Notes under the pieces: generated by a model
Databases searched by the model: none
What the model was told of the DNA's origin: nothing
Seen by the model: only the letters and a program-made list of their open reading frames with translations
In this document: positions 16,746 through 25,709 of the stretch, piece by piece
How positions within the stretch are numbered: the first letter of the stretch is position 1
Layout: each line of letters opens with the position of its first letter
Program-made: the position numbers and the translations under genes
From: Oligoflexia bacterium
GTDB taxonomy: Bacteria; Bdellovibrionota_G; JANQFH01
NCBI GenBank assembly: GCA_028277945.1
Contig: JANQFH010000021.1
Location: 62,001-126,000 of the forward strand
DNA length: 64,000 bases
Reading direction: 5' to 3'

Positions 16746-17555
16746 ATGAATCTTCGCAAGAAAACAAAAGGTCATCAACTTAAAGCGACAAAGATTTTTC
16801 TGATGTTGCTGGTTGCGGTTAGCCTTGTTGCCTGTGATGCGCGCAAAGAGAAGCCAGAGAGTGAGTCTAACAACAACTCCCAGACCTCTGCTAGCGACAG
16901 TGCGAGTTTGCAAACGAACTCGGACCAGGGCGTCGTCATCAATTGGTATAAACAGCAGCTCAAACGCCTCAGAGCTGATGTTGCAGCGCTATCTGTTGAT
17001 GACGGTACTCAAGATCCAGGAACGCCAAAACCAGAGGAAGAACCCACAGAGACAGAGGGGCCGCAAGCGAAACCCGGAGACAAACCTGAAACCCCACCTG
17101 CCCAAGCTGGTGGAGAAAAGAAGAAAGAGCCCAAAAAAGCAGAGAAGATACGGGCGCTGTTTCTTTTTCAAAAAAGAGGCGAGGAGCCGGAAGATGCACC
17201 TATTGAAGTTCCCGCAGGAGGTGACAAGGCTGATCTTCCCTACAAGACCCCAGAGCAGATCTCTTGTGCCGCTATAGAGAGTAGCGAGGATATCAAAACC
17301 GTGGGCCCTGACCCTGAGGTTAACTATCTACTATCGGTTAGCTTCAATACGGATGAGCATGGCCGACAGACTGAAGCAATCCCCTTTTCCCACAACTGTA
17401 ACCCGCGCAATCCTAGTCACACAGGACAAACCCGATCAAATCACGAACGCGTTGGTGATTTTAGCGTTATGCTGAAAGCGTGTGTGGGTGATGCCAGCAA
17501 GGCGCTCTACCTGGGATCCGATAAGTGTGACGTAAAGCTTATCCCGGCCGGCTGA
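16746..17555 (+). CDS. Lipoprotein with Pro/Glu/Lys linker, probable inner-membrane retention signal
   Basis: The protein has 269 residues. The signal ends in VSLVACD; Asp directly after the lipid-bearing Cys is the classic Lol-avoidance signal in enterobacteria, so it may stay in the inner membrane. Residues about 90-150 are a low-complexity linker of Pro, Glu and Lys. The C-terminal domain has four cysteines ('QISCAAIE', HNCNPRN, KACVGD, DKCDVK), probably two disulfides. It follows the secreted helical-repeat gene closely and likely shares its transcript. Another SLVACD lipoprotein lies at 35200. No recognised family. Confidence 0.65.
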   Translation: MNLRKKTKGHQLKATKIFLMLLVAVSLVACDARKEKPESESNNNSQTSASDSASLQTNSDQGVVINWYKQQLKRLRADVAALSVDDGTQDPGTPKPEEEPTETEGPQAKPGDKPETPPAQAGGEKKKEPKKAEKIRALFLFQKRGEEPEDAPIEVPAGGDKADLPYKTPEQISCAAIESSEDIKTVGPDPEVNYLLSVSFNTDEHGRQTEAIPFSHNCNPRNPSHTGQTRSNHERVGDFSVMLKACVGDASKALYLGSDKCDVKLIPAG

Positions 17556-17564
17556 AAGCCATAT

Positions 17565-18584
17565 TCATGCAAACTCAAACTTGGGATCGCGGGCGAGCAG
17601 CTCTTTAACCGCTTGCAGAGGTGGTTTGTCTTCGTGGAGCACCTGGTAGACCTGTTCGACAATGGGCATCTCAACCGCGTGCTTTTTTGCCAGCAGGTGA
17701 GCGGAGCGTGCGGTCTCTACTCCTTCAACAATCATGTGAGACTCTTTCAGGAGCGTTGCCAAACTCTTGCCACGGCCAATGGCTAAACCCAAACGACGAT
17801 TGCGGCTTAGGTCCCCCGTGCAGGTCAGAAGGAGATCTCCCATGCCAGCCAGACCACTTAGAGTTTTAGCCTCGGCACCCATCTTGGTGGCGAGGCGAGT
17901 GATCTCTGCGAGCGAGCGGGTAATCAAACCAGCACGGGCGTTGAAGCCAAAGTTAAGTCCGTCGGCAATGCCGACACCAATGGCAATGACGTTCTTGATG
18001 GCACCGCCGATTTCTACACCGATGACATCGTGGCTTAGATAGGTGCGGAAGTTATTGCAGTGAAAGATCCGTTGCAGTGCCTTGCCGCGTTTGCCGTCAG
18101 CACAGGCGAGCGAGACCGCTGTGGGCAGACCGTCAAGGACCTCACGGGAGAAGCTTGGTCCGGAGAGTACGCCAATCTGTTCTGGCCGCAGCTTGGGTTG
18201 GATGTCGCACAAAAGCTGCGACACCGTCATGAGCGAGTCGTTCTCAATGCCTTTGGAGACACTGACGATGGTTTTGTTCGGGTCCAGCAACGCAGCAACC
18301 GCAGTAAGGGTGCTGCGGATAAACTGCGTCGGGATGGCAATGACCAGTAGCGCTGAAGCTTGTAGGACCTCAGGCAGCGATGCGCTACAGCGGATGGCCT
18401 TGGCAAGGCGAATGCCGGGATGAAACAGACTGTTTTCGTGCTTGTGGTTGATGGACGCAACAACCTCGGGCTCGAATGCCCAGAGCATCACCGGGTAGCC
18501 TTGGGTTGCGAGTAGGTGGGCCACCGCACTACCCCAAGAGCCGGCACCGATCACACTGATACTGTCGATCTTTTCTAAACTCAT
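17565..18584 (-). CDS. gpsA: Glycerol-3-phosphate dehydrogenase [NAD(P)+]
   Basis: The protein has 339 residues from ATG 18584; an upstream GTG (18605) would add seven residues and has no ribosome site, and 339 equals the E. coli length. The Rossmann motif is IGAGSWGSAVAHLLA. Family motifs follow: VSKGIENDSL, a catalytic-lysine region 'EIGGAIKNVIAIGVGIADGL', and GLAGMGDLLLTCTGDLSRNR. GpsA reduces dihydroxyacetone phosphate to sn-glycerol 3-phosphate for phospholipid synthesis in the cytoplasm. It is convergent with the lipoprotein gene (9-bp gap) and stands alone. Confidence 0.95.
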   Translation of the reverse strand: MSLEKIDSISVIGAGSWGSAVAHLLATQGYPVMLWAFEPEVVASINHKHENSLFHPGIRLAKAIRCSASLPEVLQASALLVIAIPTQFIRSTLTAVAALLDPNKTIVSVSKGIENDSLMTVSQLLCDIQPKLRPEQIGVLSGPSFSREVLDGLPTAVSLACADGKRGKALQRIFHCNNFRTYLSHDVIGVEIGGAIKNVIAIGVGIADGLNFGFNARAGLITRSLAEITRLATKMGAEAKTLSGLAGMGDLLLTCTGDLSRNRRLGLAIGRGKSLATLLKESHMIVEGVETARSAHLLAKKHAVEMPIVEQVYQVLHEDKPPLQAVKELLARDPKFEFA

Positions 18585-18791
18585 CTGACGAGCAGTATGT
18601 ATCACGGCATGCGCAGGCGCGACGACTAAATATTAACCTTAGGCAATATGCGTGACTCTGGTTACGCTATTTATTTTAATTCTCACAAAAATTAAATATA
18701 TTAATTAGTTAATTTGTAAAGGCTTGGCTACTCAGCAAGGCTTTCCGATTTCTTGCTTGTTTGCGTCAGAGAGATCGACTAGTAATAGGGC

Positions 18792-19352
18792 ATGCCCCAG
18801 GCCAATGTCATCTGTGTCGGCAACATCACCATCCACCTCGTCAGCCGCCTTAACCAGGCACTATCTACGTCCGAGAAGGTCTCCGCGACCTACGAGATAG
18901 ACGCGCATGCTGGTATTCTTGGTGCCGCCATGACCGCCGCTTCTGATGGAGCGCATGTGCATTTGATCGGCCGGGTTGGTCGTGACGCCTTTGCCGACCT
19001 CATCCTAGGCAACCTACATCGCCGTGGTGTCAACACGACCTTTGTGCGTTCGGTAATCAACAGCAAAACGCCGCTCTGTTTGCGTCTGGCCTTTGCCGAC
19101 GGTGGCAGTAATGAAGTCCGCCATGTGGATGCTGCCTGTTCGGTGAGTGCAGAAGACATTCTTGCGGCGCGCGGTGCCTTTCTTGAGGCCGACACCCTGC
19201 TTTTGGATGACAATCTCGATGAGATGGCACGGGAGACCGCAAAACATCTGGCTGCCAAGTATGGTCTGACGATCTGCTCACTTGGCTCACCCCTACCACC
19301 GCTACCCGTAGTAACAGGTACGGGTGCAAACCAGCTGCAAGAGACCTTGTAA
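18792..19352 (+). CDS. Truncated PfkB/ribokinase-family protein (N-terminal half only)
   Basis: The protein has 186 residues against about 300 for the family. The N-terminal half matches PfkB kinases: 'VICVGNITIHLV', 'GILGAAMTAASDGAHVHLIG', VGRDAFADLILGNLHRRGVN, then a lid strand and 'ADTLLLDDN'. The C-terminal ATP-binding half, with the anion-hole DTxGAGD motif, is missing, and no continuation is present in any frame before the convergent fadJ stop. It is probably a deletion remnant or a non-catalytic sugar-binding protein. The 185-nt upstream gap is AT-rich with an imperfect dyad around 18687-18716. Confidence 0.6.
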   Translation: MPQANVICVGNITIHLVSRLNQALSTSEKVSATYEIDAHAGILGAAMTAASDGAHVHLIGRVGRDAFADLILGNLHRRGVNTTFVRSVINSKTPLCLRLAFADGGSNEVRHVDAACSVSAEDILAARGAFLEADTLLLDDNLDEMARETAKHLAAKYGLTICSLGSPLPPLPVVTGTGANQLQETL

Positions 19353-19370
19353 TGATGCCACATGGACCTT

Positions 19371-21578
19371 CTATGTGAAGGTTTCAGGATCCAACGGCGC
19401 ATCAAAGTCAGTTGCAATCCAAACCTTGCCATGGTTGCGCGTCTGTTTTAGGAAGTGGTTGAGGTCTGGGTGCATGGCAAAGCGCTCACCGCACTCCTGT
19501 TGCAATCGCGCAAAGCTCTCTTGCAGCCGATGTTTATCCAGTGCTGCGGCGTACTGCATGAGACCACCACGAAAAGGTGGAAACCCCGCTCCCATGACCA
19601 TGGCGAGATCGATCTGTGCGGGAGTTTCGACCACTCGCTCGTTGAGACAGTAGGCAGCCTCATTCAACATCGCCAAGATCAGCCGCTGCCAAATCCACTT
19701 TGCCCCTTGTAGTTTAGGTTCAGCAGCGGCTTCACGGTTCTCCAGCAATCGAGAAACCTTGGCATGCACGCCTCTCTTTTTACCGCGTTCATAGAGATAG
19801 AAGCCTTTTTTTACTTTTTTTCCGAGCAGCTTCTGTTCGACCATCTTCCTTAGCAGCTCTGTCGCTTCAAAACGGTGGCTGCCGAGGCCGTTGATGAGAT
19901 TTTGTTCTGCCTTGTGACAGATGTCGATGCCAATGACATCCATCAGTTCAAAGGGACCTAAAGGCATGCCAAAGGCAACCAAGGCTGCATCAACGTCAGC
20001 GATAGAGTAACCCTCTCGCAACAGCGCTATGGCCTCAGTAACGTAGAGGGTAAGTAGTCGATTGACCAAAAACCCCGGGCGATCTTTGACGATTACTGGA
20101 TGCTTCTTCAAGCGCAACGCCAGTTGATAGGCGGTCCAAACAGCGTCTGAACTTGATCGCTTGCCAGCAATGATTTCCACCAGCGGCATCTTGGTTGCAG
20201 GGTTAAAAAAGTGCATGCCAACCAGACGTTCAGGTCGTTGCAGAGCATCGGCAATGGCACCAACTGAGAGCGATGAGGTATTGGTAGCAAAGATACACTC
20301 TGGTTTGGTGAGGCTCTCAAGTTCTGCAAGCAGGCTCTGCTTGATGGCGATCTCCTCAACCACTGCCTCAAGAAGAATGTCCACATTGGCAAAGCCCCAT
20401 TTGCCATGTTTGATAACGGTCGGATGGATGCGTTCCAGCTGTTGTGCGGCAACAGTTTTTTTCAGGCGCCTGGTCCTGACGGACCTTTCTAGCGAAGTAG
20501 CGATTCGGTTTAAGGCTTGGCCAATAGGTTTGGCTGAGATGTCGCCAAGACGGACCGTGATTCCTTGCCTCGCAAAGAGCATGGCGATGTCACCCCCCAT
20601 GGTTCCCGCACCAAAGAGAGCGGCCTTGCGGATACTACGACTCAAATCCTGTTGACGCTTGCCTAGCTTTTTAGCCCCCTCAGTAAGCTCATAGATGTGG
20701 ATGAGGTTTTTGCATACCTCGGTAATGATGAGCTTGCCACACATACGCGCTTCAAAATCGAACGCCTCCTCCAGCGGCAGGTTAAGACCGTGTAGGACGA
20801 CCTTGATCGCCAAGAGTGGCGCAGGGTAGTGTTCACCTGCAGTTACCAAGAGACGTTCACGTGCCTTGTTGCCAATGATCTGGCGACCAAACTTTTGCCC
20901 CTCTAAAAATCGCAGCAAGAGTGGTTGGCGTGGTCGACGCCGCTTCGGTTTCGTTTGCAGCATAACCTTCGCTAGCTCTAAGAGAAATTCTGGATCGGCG
21001 ATTTCGTCGACCAGACCTAGCCGCTTTGCTTGTATGGCGTTGAGCGTGCGGCCAGTTAAAATGAGCTCAAGGGCTTTGCTAAGGCCGATCAGGCGCGGTA
21101 GCCGTTGGGTGCCGCCAAAGCCAGGAATGATGCCAAGCCGTACCTCGGGCAGTCCTAAACTCAGCTGGTCGATGTCACTGGCAACCCGATAGCGACAAGC
21201 AAGCGCCAGTTCCAAACCGCCACCAAGACAGGTACCGTTGATCGCGGCAACGGTTGGTATGGGCAATTGACTCAGCATGTGGAAAATCCGCTGACCTTTG
21301 CGCGCCAGTTGGTAGCCTTCCTCTGGATCGGTGACCGCAGCAATCTCACCGATGTCGGCGCCGACAATGAAACTCTTTGGCTTGGCACTGCAGACAATGA
21401 GACCCTCTAGGTCGTTGCGGGTCTGTAGTTTTGTCAGCTCACCCTCCAGAGCGTTCATGAGCTCCGAGGTGAGAATGTTCACCGGCTTGTTGGCGGCATC
21501 AAAGATAAGCTGAGCCATGCCGTTGTCGACCTCGATACGAAGAGAGGGTGACTCAACAGTATGGTTTGTGTTTGCCAA
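19371..21578 (-). CDS. fadJ: Fatty acid oxidation complex alpha subunit (enoyl-CoA hydratase/3-hydroxyacyl-CoA dehydrogenase)
   Basis: The protein has 735 residues and starts at TTG 21578, with GAGG 7 nt upstream. Residues about 15-190 are a crotonase: oxyanion hole GADIGEI and NGTCLGGGLELALA, then LGLPEVRLGIIPGFGGTQRL; the catalytic Glu pair (GGGLE and LPE) is present. From about residue 315 is the NAD-binding domain (LFGAGTMGGDIAMLFARQG), NTSSLSVGAIA and VGMHFFNPATKMPLVEII with the catalytic His, then two C-terminal domains (PGFLVNRLL). It carries out the second and third steps of beta-oxidation with the thiolase FadI encoded just upstream; the gap is 1 bp. Confidence 0.93.
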   Translation of the reverse strand: MANTNHTVESPSLRIEVDNGMAQLIFDAANKPVNILTSELMNALEGELTKLQTRNDLEGLIVCSAKPKSFIVGADIGEIAAVTDPEEGYQLARKGQRIFHMLSQLPIPTVAAINGTCLGGGLELALACRYRVASDIDQLSLGLPEVRLGIIPGFGGTQRLPRLIGLSKALELILTGRTLNAIQAKRLGLVDEIADPEFLLELAKVMLQTKPKRRRPRQPLLLRFLEGQKFGRQIIGNKARERLLVTAGEHYPAPLLAIKVVLHGLNLPLEEAFDFEARMCGKLIITEVCKNLIHIYELTEGAKKLGKRQQDLSRSIRKAALFGAGTMGGDIAMLFARQGITVRLGDISAKPIGQALNRIATSLERSVRTRRLKKTVAAQQLERIHPTVIKHGKWGFANVDILLEAVVEEIAIKQSLLAELESLTKPECIFATNTSSLSVGAIADALQRPERLVGMHFFNPATKMPLVEIIAGKRSSSDAVWTAYQLALRLKKHPVIVKDRPGFLVNRLLTLYVTEAIALLREGYSIADVDAALVAFGMPLGPFELMDVIGIDICHKAEQNLINGLGSHRFEATELLRKMVEQKLLGKKVKKGFYLYERGKKRGVHAKVSRLLENREAAAEPKLQGAKWIWQRLILAMLNEAAYCLNERVVETPAQIDLAMVMGAGFPPFRGGLMQYAAALDKHRLQESFARLQQECGERFAMHPDLNHFLKQTRNHGKVWIATDFDAPLDPETFT

Positions 21579-21579
21579 G

Positions 21580-22872
21580 CTAACCTCGCTCCAAAATCAT
21601 CGCACCGCCAAGGCCACCGCCGACACAGATGGCAGCAAGGCCGATGTTGAGGTCTTGACGGCACATCTCTTTATAGAGGTTGATGACAATACGCGCGCCT
21701 GAGGTTCCGACGGGATGGCCTAGCGCTATAGCACCGCCGTTAACATTGAGACGATCACGATCGATCTCCTGCAATGGTGAGCTCGTCTCTCCAGTAAGCT
21801 TGCAGTAGAGTTGGGTTGAGGCAAAGAGGCGTTCGTTAGCAATAATCTGCGCGGCAAAGGCTTCGTTGATTTCAATCAGTTCGATATCGTCTATGCTCAC
21901 GCCGGCATGTTTCATAGCCACAGGCGTTGCCACAGCCGGCCCCAGTCCCATGACCTCTGGGGCAACACCTTGGTAACCGTAGCCGCGCACAAAGACCTGG
22001 GGGGTCAAACCAACACGGGCTGCCTCTTTTTCTTCCATGATGAGACAGGCAGCGGCACCATCGGTAATGGGGCAGCTGTTACCGACGGTCACGGTGCCAT
22101 GGCGACGATCAAAGTAGGGTCTAAGCTTAGCCAACTGCTGCAAGGTGAGGTTGTCTCGCGGTCCGATGTCTTGCTCGACCTGTTGGTGAAACTTCGGCGG
22201 CACAAAAACCGGAACCAGGTGGTCGTTGTAAAAACCGCTGTGCAACGCCTTAAAGTAGTTTTGATGGCTCCTCAGCGCGTACTCGTCTTGTTCTTGCCGA
22301 GTGATATGGTAGCGCTTGGCTAACACCTCAGCTGTATCTCCCATAATCATTCCAGAGACTGGGTCTGTAAGCCCTAAGCTCAGCGTGATGACGGGTTTGA
22401 AGTAGGAGGGTCGTAGTTTGGCGAGCAGGCTGAGTTTTGCCGACACACTTTTGGCACGCATGAGTTTGGTCAAGAAGTCCGCCATCGCTTTTGGAAAGTG
22501 GAGTGGGGCGTTGCTCATGGATTCCGTGCCACCGGCAATGACCGCTTTGGCTTTGCCACTGAGAATGAGATCGCACGCTTGAGAAAGTGCCAGCATGCCG
22601 CTGGCACAGTTCATGTTTAGGGAATAGGCTGGGGTGGTCTGTGGCAGACCGCTCTTTAGTGCGATGACGCGGGCGACATTGGAGGCTTCGGGTGGACCAA
22701 TAATGTTACCAAATACCACCGCGTCGATTGTGAGCTCTGGACGGTCAACACGATCCAGCAGCTCGGCGACAACCGCACGGCCCAATTCCAAGGCTGGCAT
22801 GTCCTTAAGAACCGATGCCGCCTTGGCAAACGGGGTACGCACGGCCTCGACAATACAGAGCTTTTTCTCCAT
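21580..22872 (-). CDS. fadI: Acetyl-CoA acyltransferase (thiolase, FadI-like)
   Basis: The protein has 430 residues from ATG 22872, chosen because AAGG precedes it and family members begin close to VEAVRTPFAK; in-frame ATGs at 22935/22932 and a TTG at 22959 would add residues unlike the family. Active-site cysteine lies in NMNCASGML, the His in NGGAIALGHPVGTSGARI, and the second Cys in CVGGGLGGAMIL. It cleaves 3-ketoacyl-CoA to acetyl-CoA and a shortened acyl-CoA. The order fadI-fadJ is that of the enterobacterial anaerobic operon. Divergent from the gene at 22980. Confidence 0.92.
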   Translation of the reverse strand: MEKKLCIVEAVRTPFAKAASVLKDMPALELGRAVVAELLDRVDRPELTIDAVVFGNIIGPPEASNVARVIALKSGLPQTTPAYSLNMNCASGMLALSQACDLILSGKAKAVIAGGTESMSNAPLHFPKAMADFLTKLMRAKSVSAKLSLLAKLRPSYFKPVITLSLGLTDPVSGMIMGDTAEVLAKRYHITRQEQDEYALRSHQNYFKALHSGFYNDHLVPVFVPPKFHQQVEQDIGPRDNLTLQQLAKLRPYFDRRHGTVTVGNSCPITDGAAACLIMEEKEAARVGLTPQVFVRGYGYQGVAPEVMGLGPAVATPVAMKHAGVSIDDIELIEINEAFAAQIIANERLFASTQLYCKLTGETSSPLQEIDRDRLNVNGGAIALGHPVGTSGARIVINLYKEMCRQDLNIGLAAICVGGGLGGAMILERG

Positions 22873-22979
22873 AGGGCCCGCCTTCAAGATGCCCGCTGTG
22901 CCAAATTCTGTAAAGGTTTTCGTTAGTTCCATCATTGTGGCTTGACAGCGCCCTACCAACCTTACTATTAAGAGAGGCC

Positions 22980-23408
22980 ATGCCGTTCGCGCCCTTTAAA
23001 AATGCCTTGCTCTGCTACAGTGCCGCCCTGCTCGTGTCTCAGCTGTGGTTTGCTAACGTTGTCTTAGCAGCCGCGTCCTATCCCAAAACAGACAGCAAGA
23101 GTGTAGTGGCATCGCATGGTGCGCTTCTGCCAACACCCGCGTGTCAGCTACCGGTGAGCCTGACCATGGGTCAGCGCTCTCTGGTTGGATCGATCGGTAG
23201 TGAACTGGTGAGTCTCATCAAACGCGGCGCCCATGTTTTTGGCGTACACAAGAACAGGCCCATACACCTCCAGGTTGTCGGATCGCAGGATCACGGTTAT
23301 TATTTAGGAGGTGCCATTGGGGCTGAGAGAGTTCTGTGGAAGATTGACGCAGGTTGGATCAGCGGCACATTGGACAGTTGTAACACAGCCATCAAGAACA
23401 GCCATTAA
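22980..23408 (+). CDS. Small exported protein of unknown function
   Basis: The protein has 142 residues from ATG 22980, which has GAGAGG upstream. Signal peptide FKNALLCYSAALLVSQLWFA...AAA, cleavage near residue 31. The mature part has two cysteines (ACQLPV near the start and DSCNTA at the end), likely disulfide-bonded, and beta-type sequence 'PIHLQVVGSQDHGYYLGGA'. No family recognised. It heads a + strand run; the next gene begins 17 bp later. Confidence 0.6.
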   Translation: MPFAPFKNALLCYSAALLVSQLWFANVVLAAASYPKTDSKSVVASHGALLPTPACQLPVSLTMGQRSLVGSIGSELVSLIKRGAHVFGVHKNRPIHLQVVGSQDHGYYLGGAIGAERVLWKIDAGWISGTLDSCNTAIKNSH

Positions 23409-23425
23409 CGCAGTTTAAGATCATT

Positions 23426-24319
23426 TTGCTACTCACTACTATTCTGATAACTTTAGTGGTTCTCTTGTTGCCAGGTAACGCCTTTGCCTGGGGACCTTCA
23501 GCGCATTTGCAGTACGGTCTACAGGTTTTTGAAAACCTCTCTCTTCTTCCCAATGAGTTGCAGGTGCTGTTTGGTTATTTCAAACAGCAGTATCTCTATG
23601 GTTGTATCAGCGCCGATATTATTGTTGGTAAAAAGTTTACCGCCTACCGCCATCACTGCCATAACTGGCGGGTGGGAATGCAGCTGCTTAAAGCGTGCAA
23701 GAGCGAAGCGTGCCGCGCCTTTATGCTTGGTTACCTTAGCCATCTTGCTGCCGATACCGTCGCCCACAACCTCTTTGTGCCGCTTAAAGTGGTGGAGGCG
23801 TATGAGAGTCCCGCCAAGGGGCATCTCTACTGGGAGCTTCTCTTCGATAATCAGCTTACGGATCAGCGCATTCTCGATATGTTCTATAGCTTGGCACAGA
23901 ACCCCTTTGATGCCGAGGACCGCTTTTTACAAGAGTCACTGAGGCCGACGTTGTTTTCCTTTCAGACCAACAAACGAATTTTCAATGGCCTGCTAATCCT
24001 GCAACGATTAAAACAGTGGCAACAGCTTATGGAAAACGCCTCAGGCCGTAATGTTAAGGATTTACAACAGGCCGAGATCGACGCTTACAACCAACAGAGC
24101 CTCAACGCCATTCTCAGCTTTCTCATCGATCGTGATCAATCGCGCTTCTTACGTATTGACCCTACTGGCAGTGAAGCGCTGCAACAGTCCAAAAAGCTGG
24201 CGAAACAGCTCCGTCATGATAAAACGCAGAAACAGATTGACGGTACGACGGTAGATGCTTCGAAACGTTTACTGCAACAGAGGTTTGAGCAGTGCTTAGC
24301 GGGAGCGGTGTCGACGTGA
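23426..24319 (+). CDS. Zinc-dependent phospholipase C-like protein
   Basis: The protein has 297 residues. A hydrophobic leader (LLTTILITLVVLLLPGNAFAW) is followed directly by WGPSAH, the N-terminal Trp-His arrangement of zinc-dependent phospholipase C enzymes, whose free N-terminal Trp binds zinc after signal cleavage. Further candidate ligands: CISADI (Asp), YRHHCHNW (His), and the family block 'FMLGYLSHLAADTVAHNLFVP' with H-x-x-x-D. The only standard start is TTG 23426, giving a leader with no positive charge; an upstream ATT (23423) is possible. Likely periplasmic. Substrate unknown. Confidence 0.78.
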   Translation: MLLTTILITLVVLLLPGNAFAWGPSAHLQYGLQVFENLSLLPNELQVLFGYFKQQYLYGCISADIIVGKKFTAYRHHCHNWRVGMQLLKACKSEACRAFMLGYLSHLAADTVAHNLFVPLKVVEAYESPAKGHLYWELLFDNQLTDQRILDMFYSLAQNPFDAEDRFLQESLRPTLFSFQTNKRIFNGLLILQRLKQWQQLMENASGRNVKDLQQAEIDAYNQQSLNAILSFLIDRDQSRFLRIDPTGSEALQQSKKLAKQLRHDKTQKQIDGTTVDASKRLLQQRFEQCLAGAVST

Positions 24320-25026
24320 ATACAGCAAAACAGCGCCAGGTGTTGCACTATTTACGTCACACACTGGAGCGGCTGGCAGCGGAGGGGGTTGACTGGCTAC
24401 CCTTTCGTCGCCAGGAGGTTAGCGTGGCTACGAGTAGCGTCGTCGGTGAACCTGCCGACGATGATACCATGGCACGCATTACCCAACAGCTCGATGGCTG
24501 CACCCGCTGTCGACTTAGTCAGCACCGAACTCATATCGTCTTGGGTCGGGGTAGTCATGAGGCTGCTCTGATGTTTGTTGGGGAGGCGCCAGGATACGAT
24601 GAAGATCGCATTGGCCTGCCTTTTGTCGGTCGTGCGGGCCAACTTCTCGATAAGATCATTGCCGCCATGGGTTTTGATCGCGACGAGGTCTACATTGCCA
24701 ATGTGATCAAGTGCCGACCACCGCAAAATCGTAATCCCCGAGATGATGAGATTGGCAGCTGCTACCCCTTTTTGAAAAGGCAGATTCATGTGGTTGCACC
24801 CAAGCTCATCTGCACCCTTGGCACCTTTGCCGCACAGACGCTGCTTGGTAGTATAGAGCCTATCTCAAGACTGCGTGGACGCTTTCACCAGTACGAAGGC
24901 ATTCCGTTGTTGCCGACCTACCATCCGGCCTACCTATTACGAAATCCTGAGATGAAAAAAGTCGTCTGGCAAGACGTGCAGCAGATATCGGTCAAGCTGG
25001 GTCGAACTCCTGTAGGCAAGAAGTGA
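24316..25026 (+). CDS. Uracil-DNA glycosylase, family 4 (Fe-S)
   Basis: The protein has 236 residues from GTG 24316, which overlaps the previous stop (GTGA); another GTG at 24292 lies upstream. Family motifs: CTRCRLSQHR (first two Fe-S cysteines), GEAPGYDEDRIGLPFVGRAG (uracil pocket), IKCRPPQNRNPRDDE and LLPTYHPAYLLRNP with the active His. Cysteines later in the protein (SCYPFL, KLICTLG) could complete the cluster. It removes uracil from DNA to start base excision repair. A preceding 60-residue N-terminal region is typical of the bacterial longer forms. Confidence 0.9.
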   Translation: MNTAKQRQVLHYLRHTLERLAAEGVDWLPFRRQEVSVATSSVVGEPADDDTMARITQQLDGCTRCRLSQHRTHIVLGRGSHEAALMFVGEAPGYDEDRIGLPFVGRAGQLLDKIIAAMGFDRDEVYIANVIKCRPPQNRNPRDDEIGSCYPFLKRQIHVVAPKLICTLGTFAAQTLLGSIEPISRLRGRFHQYEGIPLLPTYHPAYLLRNPEMKKVVWQDVQQISVKLGRTPVGKK

Positions 25027-25709
25027 TGTCGAACAAGTGGCTAGTATCAATTATTGTCATTTGTTTGGTTTATCTGCTGCTCGGCCACCTTACCAACCTA
25101 CGTAGCTATCGTAGCCTGCCGCATCGTGATTTGGTGGGTCGTGAGACTACTTTGAAGATTGAAATTGCTGAAATGAAAAAAGCCGATGTTGAGAATACCA
25201 GCGACGAGAAACAGCTCTATCGTCTCTCCATAGAGCGTGCCAAACTCCTGGCTGAGATTAAGATTCGGCAGTTTTATGTCGATCAACTGATTACGATGCT
25301 ATTCATTGTTGCGTTGCTGTTAGTTTTCGTGAATCGTCTGCGCAAAAAACAAAATCGACTGGCAACAACAAAAGAAGAAGTTATCCGCGACATGAGCGTT
25401 CATATTGAAAATCCCCGAGAAGAGTATATTGAAGAGTGGGAGTTGGATAGTCGTACCCGGGACGGCTATAAAACCAAAGAAGAGGCCATTCGCTGGCTTA
25501 AGAGCGATCCCATGCTCACCTGCGACTACTGCGGAGCACAGCTGCGCTCTACCTACACCGGCGAACGTGAATCCATTCAGCTGGTGACCTTCTATAAGAA
25601 TGTTCCAGAAGGGGCGAAGGATCTGCGTGTTGTCTTTGGCAGCTACTGGTTTCCAAAACACGCCAACGAACTTCGGTGCAGTCAGTGTGGCAAGGTCGAG
25701 AAACGCTAA
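25026..25709 (+). CDS. Membrane protein with coiled coil and zinc-ribbon-like C-terminus
   Basis: The protein has 227 residues from ATG 25026, which overlaps the UDG stop (TGATG). Two membrane segments: residues about 5-22 (WLVSIIVICLVYLLLGHL) and 85-105 (LITMLFIVALLLVFVNRL), separated by a charged coiled coil. The cytoplasmic C-terminal part holds two CxxC pairs (LTCDYCGAQL and LRCSQCGKVEKR) that would form a zinc ribbon. The 3' end overlaps the queA start region by 34 bp. No recognised family. Confidence 0.65.
   Translation: MSNKWLVSIIVICLVYLLLGHLTNLRSYRSLPHRDLVGRETTLKIEIAEMKKADVENTSDEKQLYRLSIERAKLLAEIKIRQFYVDQLITMLFIVALLLVFVNRLRKKQNRLATTKEEVIRDMSVHIENPREEYIEEWELDSRTRDGYKTKEEAIRWLKSDPMLTCDYCGAQLRSTYTGERESIQLVTFYKNVPEGAKDLRVVFGSYWFPKHANELRCSQCGKVEKR

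Noticed and set aside
16969-17199. Minus-strand frame over the Pro/Glu/Lys linker of the lipoprotein at 16746
   Set aside because: Low-complexity antisense; hydrophobic translation results from the charged repeat on the other strand.
18890-19432. 180-codon minus-strand frame over the truncated PfkB gene
   Set aside because: Arg/Ser-rich antisense translation with no family pattern, while the + frame matches PfkB kinases.
19324-19653. Possible frameshifted C-terminal half of the PfkB kinase
   Set aside because: No DTxGAGD or other PfkB C-terminal motif in any frame after 19352, and fadJ occupies the region on the other strand.
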